Shown piece by piece: positions 1-7,339 of a stretch of 33,863 nt of DNA. Within the stretch, counting starts at the first letter, position 1. Every line of letters begins with the position of its first letter. The stretch comes from an uncultured Blautia sp. (GTDB taxonomy: Bacteria > Bacillota > Clostridia > Lachnospirales > Lachnospiraceae). The position numbers and the translations under genes are program-made. Below the pieces are notes generated by a model, which saw nothing but the letters and a program-made list of their open reading frames with translations, was not told the DNA's origin and did not search any database. Location: contig CAKRVX010000017.1 of the NCBI GenBank assembly GCA_934409175.1, positions 1-33,863 of the forward strand. The letters are read 5' to 3'.

Positions 1-430
1 ATGGATGCACCCTGAAAAAAGGCGGTATCCCGCCTTAATTCAGATGCTCTGGTAACTCAGTTACCGAGTAATTCACGGAAGGTATTCTGCTTCGGAGGGA
101 CTGAAAGTGAATTTTTGCAGAACGGAAAACTAAAATATCAATATTCGTGTCGAAAAATGTAGATAAGAGAAAGATGAAACATCAGATACATGGTAGTATA
201 ATAAAAACTAAGAAAACTTTTTTACTGTGTCAATGACGGTATACAGGGTAAAAAACTATTTACTATCAATCATTATGAACTGCAAAACGGCAAATGTATA
301 GTTACCCAAGAATTAAGCGCTTACATTTTGTGTCCAAAATATGTTGACTAGTGCAACCTTTCAGAAAGCTTTTTCAGAAAATCAGAGGTGGTTTCGTACA
401 CCTCTGATTTTTTTATATCATTATTTCTGT
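1..430. other. Non-coding left end with structured elements
   Basis: No convincing gene is visible in the first 430 bases; reading frames on both strands are short and interrupted. Two structures stand out. A 7-bp hairpin AAGGCGG/CCGCCTT (19-25 with 30-36) is followed by a T-run when read on the minus strand (complement of 15-20), so it could end a leftward transcript. An imperfect inverted repeat GGTAAC/GTTACC lies at 51-65, extended by CTC/GAG at 47-49 and 66-68. A minus-strand frame covering about 55-145 is open but has no start codon and may be a remnant tail of a lost gene. I do not recognise it. Confidence 0.5.
380..415. terminator. Bidirectional intrinsic terminator
   Basis: An 11-bp perfect stem, AATCAGAGGTG (380-390) with CACCTCTGATT (399-409), encloses an 8-base loop and is followed on the plus strand by a T-run up to 414. 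On the minus strand the stem is followed by TTTTC. It sits just beyond the 3' end of the minus-strand ymaF-like remnant and can serve that gene and any rightward transcript from the left. Confidence 0.8.
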
Positions 431-752
431 TTATTCTTTACAATTACATTCAAAATCAGTTGGGCTGTCAATTAAAGACGCTACCTGGAACTGATGTCTG
501 TGTCCGTCGTGTGTATCAGTAAATGCTTTGGCAAAGTGAACATGTTTTCCGTTACCTACGTCAATGGCAGGGGATGATGTTCCGCAAAATTCATGGAAGT
601 GTCCATCTGAGAAATCTGTACGGAATTTTACTTCGTGTACATGGGAATTTCCCATTCGGATAGCTTCACCGGAAACAGTGCAGAAACGATGATTCTGACA
701 TGCAGGGAAAAAGGACCTGTAAAAAACATATTGACAATAGTATGAATTCATA
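431..752 (-). pseudogene. Truncated YmaF-family protein (5' end missing)
   Basis: The minus-strand frame ending at 431 encodes a His-rich sequence matching the C-terminal two thirds of the YmaF family: NHRF, GEAI, GNSHVHEV, DGHFHE, GPAI-like SSPAIDVG, KHVHFAK and GHRHQF, ending in a leucine/isoleucine-ASLIDSPT block. The similarity starts around 700. The usual N-terminal part with its first HVHGF-like motif is absent. Upstream of that point the frame runs into the promoter and operator of the divergent marR gene. The nearest in-frame ATG is at 752 (about 107 residues), but the residues it adds (YCQYVFYRS) do not look like YmaF. I read this as a gene beheaded by rearrangement. The function of YmaF is unknown, and a short functional product cannot be excluded. 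Confidence 0.6.
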
Positions 753-760
753 CTATACTG
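732..760 (+). promoter_or_regulatory. Sigma-A promoter of marR with palindromic operator
   Basis: TTGACA (732-737) and TATACT (755-760) are separated by 17 bases. The spacer is almost entirely a perfect palindrome, AGTATGAATTCATACT (740-755), extending to 20 bp at 738-757 and overlapping both promoter elements. A further CATACT half-site lies at about 777-782. This is the classical arrangement for MarR autorepression, so the site probably controls both marR and the downstream MATE gene. Operator identity is inferred from position and symmetry. Confidence 0.85.
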
Positions 761-798
761 CTGACGGTACGAAATCATACTTTGAAAGGATAGGAAAT

Positions 799-1236
799 AT
801 GTCAGAGAAACATCATGAAGAAATTCACAGGATAAATTGCCTGACAGAGGAGATTGATTCCCTGTATCATCAGGCGGCATTGAAACTGGGAGTATCGGAC
901 AGCGTTTTATTTGTTCTTTATATGCTCTATATCAGTGGGGAGAAATGTCTCCTCTATGACATTTATAAATCCTCCGGGATCAGTAAACAGACAATTAACT
1001 CTGCAGTCAGGAAACTGGAGAGCGAGAACATTATATATCTCGAGAAACATAATGGAAAATCGAAAATGGTATGTCTGACCGAAAAAGGCAGAACTTATAC
1101 ACTGAAGACTGCCGCCAGATTGGCAGAAGCAGAATGCAGGGCATTTGGCGACTGGAGTGAGGAAGAAATCAATCGATATCTTCAGCTGATTGAGAAACAT
1201 GATGCCTCATTAAGAAGACAGATTGAGAAACTATAA
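799..1236 (+). CDS. MarR-family transcriptional regulator
   Basis: This 145-residue protein has the length and layout of MarR repressors: N-terminal dimerisation helices, a winged helix-turn-helix at about residues 51-96 (YKSSGISKQTINSAVRKLE recognition region, then a wing around HNGKSKMVCLTEKG), and a C-terminal helix. The ATG at 799 follows GAAAGGATAGG. An upstream in-frame ATG at 700 is rejected because it lies before the promoter at 732-760. MarR proteins bind palindromes as dimers and are released by small ligands or oxidants. Here the 20-bp palindrome inside its promoter is the likely target. The downstream MATE exporter starts 31 bases after the stop, so repressor and pump probably form one operon in which a substrate of the pump or a related compound lifts repression. 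The inducer is not predictable. Confidence 0.9.
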   Translation: MSEKHHEEIHRINCLTEEIDSLYHQAALKLGVSDSVLFVLYMLYISGEKCLLYDIYKSSGISKQTINSAVRKLESENIIYLEKHNGKSKMVCLTEKGRTYTLKTAARLAEAECRAFGDWSEEEINRYLQLIEKHDASLRRQIEKL

Positions 1237-1267
1237 TGTTATTGAAAACTATTTCATGGAGGGAAAA

Positions 1268-2605
1268 ATGAACCAAAATATACAGCTTTCCGATCATTTC
1301 GGATACAGACGTCTGATTCGTTTCACGATTCCGTCGATTCTGATGATGATCTTTACATCAATTTATGGTGTAGTTGATGGATTTTTTGTTTCAAATTTTG
1401 TTGGGAAAACATCATTTGCAGCAGTTAATTTTATTATGCCGTTTCTCATGGTCACCGGTGCCATGGGATTTATGTTCGGAACCGGAGGCAGTGCTCTTAT
1501 CGCTAAGATCATGGGTGAGGGAAAAGAGGAAAAAGCGCAGAAGATATTTTCACTTCTTATTGCTGCAACAGTTATCTGTGGTATTGTGATCTCTGTGATC
1601 AGTATGATTTCCCTGAAATCTATTGCAGTATTTCTCGGGGCAGAGGGCGAGATGCTTGAAAACTGCGTAGTTTATGGACGAATCATTCTGGTAGCATTGC
1701 CCTTTCTTATGTTGCAGTACGCTTTTTCAAGTCTTGCTGTTACAGCGGAGAAGCCTAAACTTGGACTGATCATTACGATTGTGGCAGGCGTTTTAAATAT
1801 GACAGGCGATGTACTTTTTATGGCAGTTTTTAAGTGGGGCATTGCCGGTGCGGCCATGGCAACTGCGTTAGGTCAGATCGTAGGTGGAATTGTTCCTCTT
1901 ATTTATTTTGCACGTAAGAATTCCAGCAGATTAAGGCTTTGCAGACCGGAGTGGAACGGCAGAGCACTGATCAGGATCTGTACCAATGGATGTTCAGAGC
2001 TTATGAGTAATATTTCAATGTCTGTTGTTGGTATGCTTTATAATAATCAGCTTATGAAATATGCAGGAGAAGATGGTGTTGCAGCTTACGGTACGATCAT
2101 GTATGTAGATTTTATTTTTATTGCTATATTTATTGGTTATGCAACAGGTGTGGCACCGGTGATCAGTTATCACTACGGCGCTGGTCATACAAAGGAACTT
2201 AACAGCTTATTGAAAAAGAGCTTAGCACTGATTCTGATGGCATCAGCAGTGATGTTTGGGGCATCCGAACTGCTGGCCAGACCTCTTGCCGGTATTTTTG
2301 TAGGATATGATGCGGCGCTGCTGGATATGACAGCACATGGCTTTTCTATCTATGCGATTTCTTTTATCTTTGCGGGAATTGCCATATTTGGTTCTGCGTT
2401 CTTTACTGCTCTGAATGATGGGTTAACCTCGGCGGTTATTTCATTTCTCAGAACACTTTTGTTTGAAAGCGCTTCTGTGATGCTCCTTCCCCTGGTTCTG
2501 GGATTGAATGGAATCTGGTGTTCTATTGTTGTGGCAGAGTTTATGGCAGTAGTTGTAACCCTGAGTTTTCTGGTGGCAAAACGTAAGAAATATAGATATT
2601 GGTAA
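1268..2605 (+). CDS. MATE family efflux transporter
   Basis: A 445-residue, highly hydrophobic protein with about 12 predicted membrane helices and the two-fold MATE layout. Typical N-terminal features are present: RFTIPSILMM, the GVVDGFFVSNFVG segment, and FGTGGSALIAKIMGEG at the end of helix 2. The family exports cationic drugs, metabolites or toxins in exchange for Na+ or H+. The start at 1268 is preceded by GGAGGG (1258-1263). Another in-frame ATG at 1256 overlaps that ribosome binding site and one at 1223 overlaps marR, so both are less likely. The gene follows the marR-type regulator directly and is probably co-transcribed and repressed with it. Substrate unknown. Confidence 0.9.
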   Translation: MNQNIQLSDHFGYRRLIRFTIPSILMMIFTSIYGVVDGFFVSNFVGKTSFAAVNFIMPFLMVTGAMGFMFGTGGSALIAKIMGEGKEEKAQKIFSLLIAATVICGIVISVISMISLKSIAVFLGAEGEMLENCVVYGRIILVALPFLMLQYAFSSLAVTAEKPKLGLIITIVAGVLNMTGDVLFMAVFKWGIAGAAMATALGQIVGGIVPLIYFARKNSSRLRLCRPEWNGRALIRICTNGCSELMSNISMSVVGMLYNNQLMKYAGEDGVAAYGTIMYVDFIFIAIFIGYATGVAPVISYHYGAGHTKELNSLLKKSLALILMASAVMFGASELLARPLAGIFVGYDAALLDMTAHGFSIYAISFIFAGIAIFGSAFFTALNDGLTSAVISFLRTLLFESASVMLLPLVLGLNGIWCSIVVAEFMAVVVTLSFLVAKRKKYRYW

Positions 2606-2614
2606 ATGTAGAAG

Positions 2615-2642
2615 TTGCATAGTATTTCCCGGAAGGTATAAT
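2615..2642 (+). promoter_or_regulatory. Putative sigma-A promoter for the acyltransferase gene
   Basis: TTGCAT (2615-2620), a 16-base spacer, and a consensus TATAAT (2637-2642) lie 10 bases after the MATE stop codon. This would give a leader of about 95 bases before the acyltransferase start and suggests it is transcribed separately from the marR-MATE operon. No terminator is obvious after the MATE gene, so read-through is also possible. Confidence 0.6.
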
Positions 2643-2742
2643 AAAAGAACTACCATGCAGATAAGCAAAAGATTTTTTGATGTAGGATGAAGAGATCTGA
2701 CTATATAGAGAGGAAGTACGGATACGGAACGTACATATTGTG

Positions 2743-3750
2743 ATGAATCGTAGGAATTATATTGATTATATGAGGGCATTTGCCATATTGCTTGTTATTA
2801 TCGGACATGTCAATTCTTTCAATGCCCCGGTAAAAATCTGGATATATTCATTTCATATGCCACTGTTTTTTATGATATCAGGATTGACATTGTCAGAGAA
2901 AAAGCTGTCATTAAAATTAGTTGACAAAAAAGTTCGTGCATTGGTGGTGCCATATCTGGTTTGGGGAATGATCTATTCATCGTTAACACCGAAAAACATT
3001 ATAAAAATCTGCTATGGAAGTTATCGATCGATTACTGGGGCGGGATCATTAACATCATTATGGTTTTTGCCGACGATGTTTATTGCATATTTCATTTCTC
3101 AGATTTTGCTAAAAATCCGTAAGAGCAGTTTACTTGTTATAATTGTAATTATTTTGTTCTTTACGGGATGTTATTTGCCGGATATAGAAATGGGTTATCC
3201 ATGGTGTATAAATATTGGCTTTGTGTCAGCTGCTTTTATTTTGACCGGTTATCTGCTTAAACGACTGGCAGATAGGGAGTACAGTCTGAAGGTAATAATA
3301 CCGGGCATAATTTTCGGATTCACAGGTACTTTAATGTATCGAATAAATCCTGTTAACGGGAAGTCGTATGTACTGATGGCTGCCGGAAGAACTGGAAATC
3401 CAGTATGGTTCTTTATAGTTTCACTGTGTGGATTTGTATTTATTTATTTTCTTTCAAAACTTATAGAACATTATAGACCGGGAGATAAAATGATTTGTTA
3501 CCTTGGACAAAATACAATGACTGTTTTTCTGATTCATAAGCCGATAGTATGGCTTCTTGAAGATGCGCTGGATGGACTTGACATTGTAAATGAGGTTAAG
3601 CTGGTTTTGACTGTATGTATTACAGTGATTGTATCTTGCCTGGTCAGCAATATCATTAACTTTTTTATTCCTGCGGCAGTGGGAAAAAATCGTATCGATT
3701 CCGAAACGTATCAGGGGCAGGCTAATGATAAAAATTATCTGAAAAAATGA
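2743..3750 (+). CDS. Acyltransferase 3 family integral membrane protein
   Basis: A 335-residue polytopic membrane protein of the acyltransferase_3 family (O-acetyltransferases related to OafA and fucose 4-O-acetylase-like proteins). The N-terminus shows the hallmark order: YIDYMRAFAILLVIIGHV, with the family histidine at the end of helix 1, then YSFHMPLFFMISGL, followed by about ten hydrophobic segments. These enzymes move acetyl or other acyl groups across the membrane onto sugars of surface polymers. The gene precedes two genes for large secreted proteins, so a role in cell-surface modification fits but is inference. The ATG at 2743 is preceded by an overlapping GTG at 2740, and neither has a strong Shine-Dalgarno. 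The acceptor cannot be told from sequence. Confidence 0.85.
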   Translation: MNRRNYIDYMRAFAILLVIIGHVNSFNAPVKIWIYSFHMPLFFMISGLTLSEKKLSLKLVDKKVRALVVPYLVWGMIYSSLTPKNIIKICYGSYRSITGAGSLTSLWFLPTMFIAYFISQILLKIRKSSLLVIIVIILFFTGCYLPDIEMGYPWCINIGFVSAAFILTGYLLKRLADREYSLKVIIPGIIFGFTGTLMYRINPVNGKSYVLMAAGRTGNPVWFFIVSLCGFVFIYFLSKLIEHYRPGDKMICYLGQNTMTVFLIHKPIVWLLEDALDGLDIVNEVKLVLTVCITVIVSCLVSNIINFFIPAAVGKNRIDSETYQGQANDKNYLKK

Positions 3751-3777
3751 GAAAAAAATTCAAAACTTAAAATAGAA

Positions 3778-3806
3778 TTGACAATTGAAAAAATAAATGC
3801 TATTCT
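3778..3806 (+). promoter_or_regulatory. Sigma-A promoter of the HID-domain surface protein gene
   Basis: TTGACA (3778-3783) and TATTCT (3801-3806) are separated by exactly 17 bases, 54 bases upstream of the ATG at 3860. The gene also has a strong AGAGGAG ribosome binding site at 3844-3850. Together these suggest good constitutive expression. No operator-like symmetry is visible. Confidence 0.8.
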
Positions 3807-3859
3807 TCCAATCAGTATCAAACAATTAGCTTAAACTAACTAAAGAGGAGAAAAAGTAA

Positions 3860-6800
3860 ATGAAAAGAAGGATGGCATTTTTAATGTCTGTGGCACTTAC
3901 TGCGAATATGTTTTCAATAGCTCCGGTATATGCTGCGGATGAATTTACAGACACGGAAATTTCTGCTCCGGAGGTTTCGACAGGTGATGATGAAGTCTGG
4001 AGTGACGGAACAGAAGCAGTTCAGTCAGAACAGGAATTTACTTCAGAGGCAGCGGCAGATGCAGGACAGGAACAGGTACCGCCGGCTATTGCAGGAAGTA
4101 AATATAAATCAGGTTTTTTTGACAGTTTTTTGGCGTTAAGCTGCGATGATTCAGATTACATACAGGGAATTACAGAGATAAAGGTTAATGATACTGTATG
4201 GGAAAAGAAATCGTCAACAAGCCTTATCTGGTATGCGCAGGGGTATTATCTGGATACAGCAGAAAAAAGAGTTTTATTTGATGCTTCCGGAGATGGAATG
4301 CTTAAAGAAAATGATATTCTCACAATAAAAAGTACAGGATATCAGGATCTGACTTTGAAGGTAACAGGCGCTGGAGATGCGTTTGCAGTCGAACCGGTGA
4401 CTTCTGATAATGACCAGAAACTGACACCTCCGTCAGCTACAGGTACAAATGTAAAAGATAGCATCTATGATTATTCTGCAGTTATCATTGACGATGCGGA
4501 CTATATCGGAAAGATTACGGAAATAGCTGTAGATGAGAGTGCATGGAGAAAAACTGGCTCTATAATGAGTCTCTGGGGAGCCGGGGAATATTATCTGGAT
4601 ACAGAAAATCACAGAATTATGTTTGACGCCACAGGATTATCCATTGGCAATGTCATCACAATTAAGAGTGAGGGGTATCAGGATTTATTTTTGAGAGTAA
4701 CCGGAGAGAAAAATGATTTTGCTGTTGAGCCGAAAGACTCTGGAGAGAGTGATATTAATGGGCCTTCCAATGGTGTCACAACACTCTATGTAAGGCTGAC
4801 CGGATCTTTTGAGAGTGCACTTACCGGTCAGAAAGGGTATGATGCTGTTACAGGAGCATCCACATCTGCCTCTGTAAATAAGAACAGTAATGTAACAGTG
4901 GAAGCGGCAGATGTTCCTGATGGACAGGAACCGACAGAAAGTGACTGGAAACCTTTAAGTGATACAGTAAGAGTAAATGCGCAGAAGACAACTGCAAATA
5001 TTGATACAGAAAACAGTGGTATGGAAGCTCGATATTCTGTGTATGACAGCTCACTGACACTCAGCGGTACACCGAAAACACCGGGAACTTATCCGGTAAG
5101 TGTTACAGTTACAGATGAATCAGGAAGAACTGCGCAGAGTAACACACTGGATTTTAAAGTATATGGAACGGAAGAGAAACTTATCGATCATCTGAAACTG
5201 GAGAATGCAGTACAGACCAGTGATGGAAAATATCTGTACGATATGGATCCATGGGCAATTCCATATTTCGGCGGAGAAAATGAGACAGTAACAGTACCTG
5301 CAGAAATAAAAGCATGGTATGGTTCTCATACAAGCGGTACTTATGGAGAACTGGGATATGCAGTTCAGGATCTGGTTCCTGTACAGACACTGATCATCCC
5401 GGCAGGATGCAATCTTACAATGGTTAATATGAAAGTATTAAGCAGTGTAAAGATCGTTGTGGAAAATGGTGCCAAATTTACAGTCCGTGATTCATCCATG
5501 GATGGTCAGATCGAGGTAATGAATGGCGGAACACTTTCTGTAGATTACGATGATTATAATAAAGAGTTCCTTACAGGAGCATGCATTAACGGACAGATCA
5601 TCCTGAATGATGGCGCAGTACTGGAAAATGCAGTGATCCATTCCAATACAAATTATCTGGCCAATGGAGAGTATGACAGGCATAATTCAGAACCTGTAGT
5701 AGTGGTAAACGGAAATGCGACGATCAGAGGAGAAGTCTATATCCGTGGAGATGAGGCGCCGGCTATTGGTTCAGGATACAGCGGACAGCCGGCTTTAAAA
5801 GTAAGCAATGGTACTCTGAATGTTGAAAAAGATGCATTACTTGGTGTATATGGCGGTGGACAGTATGCATTGTCCTATGACGGCGGTGATGCGCTGATCT
5901 TTGATAATGGTGAAGTCAGCGGACAGGGAATACTGATTGCTGTAGCAGGAAGAGGATTCTGGGGTAATGGTGGAAACGGTGTTTCCGGTAATGGAAAGAT
6001 TGCAGTTTCAGCTGCTTATCTGGAAGGTGGAAGTCCAACTTCTCCTGACAAGAATTCTGCTCCGGGAAAAGCTTATCTGTCAGGTGTGGATGTTTCCCAG
6101 ACTATGAGAATCGGTGCTGTAGATGGAAGAGCAATTACAGATCCTGCTGATTCTGCACCGGATACATACTGGGACGATATCACATCCAAACCAGATATTT
6201 CCAATTGTAAGATTCCTGAGATGACAGAAGAACAGAAAAAAGCTCAGGCAGAATCGGCAGTTACAGATGCAGTAAATAATCTTACTGTTTCCAATGATAC
6301 ATCTGAAGACGATGTGAAAAAAGCAATAGAAAGTGCACTGGAAACGAAAAAGCAGAACTTCACAGATATGAGCAATATCACTGTTGATGTTGTGATGAAA
6401 AAAGAAAATGCTGCAGCCGGAAAAGACGGAAGTATCAAGATTACTGTTACCATCAAGGATGGAGATAAAACGCTGGATACAGTTGATCTGACAAAAACAA
6501 TTGAAAAGCTTCCGAAAGAAAAAGAAATGATACAGAAAGCATATGCCAGGGGAAACAACGTAAAAGTTGTTCTGGCAAAAGAATGCAAAGGTGCACAGGG
6601 ATACGATTATGTAATCGGTACTTCCGCGAAAATGCTTTCAACAAAGAAATATACAAAGGTAATTAAAAATCAGACCTCATTGGAAGCAACATTTAAATAT
6701 GTTGATAAAGGTACCTGGTATGTGGCATGCCGCTCATGGACAAAAGACTCCAGAGGAAAGAAGGTTTTCGGAAAGTGGTCAGAAGTTAAGAAGGTTAAGG

Positions 6801-7126
6801 TTGCAAGTGTTACACCGAAGACACCGAAAATCACGAAGGTTTCTGTAAAGGGCAAAAATGTTACCATAACATATACAACAGCCGGCAGTGCAAAAGGATA
6901 TGATATCATACTTGGAACAAAGTATGGAATAGTTGATAATGAAAAGCGTCCTCTTGCATACGGAAAATATGTGAAAAAGATAAATGGCAATACGGTTACA
7001 GTTACCTTTAAGAATGTAAAGAAGGGCACATATTATGCTGCTTTACATGCATGGAACCGTACTTCACAGGACAATTCCAAAGTATTTGGAAAGTGGTCAG
7101 GCATTAAAACTGTAAAAGTAAAATAA
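3860..7126 (+). CDS. Large secreted protein: tandem HID/DUF1533-like domains, beta-helix core, C-terminal repeats
   Basis: A 1088-residue exported protein. Residues 1-25 form a signal peptide ending VYA, followed by an acidic low-complexity stretch to about residue 75. Two similar ~90-residue units at about 87-178 and 200-291 share DDSDYI/DDADYI, ITEI, YYLDT, R(V/I)(L/M)FDA, TIKS.GYQDL and FAVEP. They resemble the HID/DUF1533 domain known from haem-acquisition and other surface proteins. Residues about 305-435 are Ig-like, and 480-770 are rich in short beta-strand and Asn/Gly turns suggesting a right-handed beta-helix. Residues 790-885 are charged. Two C-terminal ~95-residue repeats (893-981 and 991-1088), each ending FGKWS..K.VKV, look fibronectin III-like. 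No LPxTG motif or membrane anchor is visible. Role unknown; adhesion, glycan or haem binding are possibilities only. Confidence 0.8.
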   Translation: MKRRMAFLMSVALTANMFSIAPVYAADEFTDTEISAPEVSTGDDEVWSDGTEAVQSEQEFTSEAAADAGQEQVPPAIAGSKYKSGFFDSFLALSCDDSDYIQGITEIKVNDTVWEKKSSTSLIWYAQGYYLDTAEKRVLFDASGDGMLKENDILTIKSTGYQDLTLKVTGAGDAFAVEPVTSDNDQKLTPPSATGTNVKDSIYDYSAVIIDDADYIGKITEIAVDESAWRKTGSIMSLWGAGEYYLDTENHRIMFDATGLSIGNVITIKSEGYQDLFLRVTGEKNDFAVEPKDSGESDINGPSNGVTTLYVRLTGSFESALTGQKGYDAVTGASTSASVNKNSNVTVEAADVPDGQEPTESDWKPLSDTVRVNAQKTTANIDTENSGMEARYSVYDSSLTLSGTPKTPGTYPVSVTVTDESGRTAQSNTLDFKVYGTEEKLIDHLKLENAVQTSDGKYLYDMDPWAIPYFGGENETVTVPAEIKAWYGSHTSGTYGELGYAVQDLVPVQTLIIPAGCNLTMVNMKVLSSVKIVVENGAKFTVRDSSMDGQIEVMNGGTLSVDYDDYNKEFLTGACINGQIILNDGAVLENAVIHSNTNYLANGEYDRHNSEPVVVVNGNATIRGEVYIRGDEAPAIGSGYSGQPALKVSNGTLNVEKDALLGVYGGGQYALSYDGGDALIFDNGEVSGQGILIAVAGRGFWGNGGNGVSGNGKIAVSAAYLEGGSPTSPDKNSAPGKAYLSGVDVSQTMRIGAVDGRAITDPADSAPDTYWDDITSKPDISNCKIPEMTEEQKKAQAESAVTDAVNNLTVSNDTSEDDVKKAIESALETKKQNFTDMSNITVDVVMKKENAAAGKDGSIKITVTIKDGDKTLDTVDLTKTIEKLPKEKEMIQKAYARGNNVKVVLAKECKGAQGYDYVIGTSAKMLSTKKYTKVIKNQTSLEATFKYVDKGTWYVACRSWTKDSRGKKVFGKWSEVKKVKVASVTPKTPKITKVSVKGKNVTITYTTAGSAKGYDIILGTKYGIVDNEKRPLAYGKYVKKINGNTVTVTFKNVKKGTYYAALHAWNRTSQDNSKVFGKWSGIKTVKVK

Positions 7127-7161
7127 AGACATTATAAAGGGCATATTATTATATATATTAT

Positions 7162-7190
7162 TCGACAAAATTAACTGTGTATGTTAAAAT
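7162..7190 (+). promoter_or_regulatory. Putative promoter upstream of the LRR gene, ahead of a terminator hairpin
   Basis: TCGACA (7162-7167), a 17-base spacer and TAAAAT (7185-7190) form a plausible sigma-A promoter just after the preceding gene. Transcription from it would have to pass the terminator-like hairpin at 7239-7278 before reaching the ATG at 7340, which would make the hairpin an attenuator in a roughly 145-base leader. No better promoter is visible between the hairpin and the gene. Confidence 0.45.
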
Positions 7191-7238
7191 AACGATAATA
7201 TATTGACGGTTTTCAGTCCTTTTATTTGGAAATGTGTT

Positions 7239-7278
7239 AAGGAACAGTTCAAATATATATGTTGGACTGTTCCTTTTT
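7239..7278 (+). terminator. Intrinsic terminator or leader attenuator
   Basis: AAGGAACAGTTCAA (7239-7252) pairs with TTGGACTGTTCCTT (7262-7275), 14 bp with one G-U pair, around a 9-base AT-rich loop and followed by TTT. It most simply ends the transcript of the secreted protein gene that stops at 7126. Because a possible promoter lies upstream at 7162-7190, it could also attenuate the LRR gene. Confidence 0.8.
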
Positions 7279-7339
7279 CGTCTGATAAGGACTGTACATT
7301 GGGGGATGAAAAATAAATTATGCAAAGGAGAAGATATAT

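Noticed and set aside
700..798. Longer marR start at the ATG at 700
   Set aside because: It lies upstream of the consensus promoter and operator at 732-760, and the extra residues do not resemble MarR proteins.
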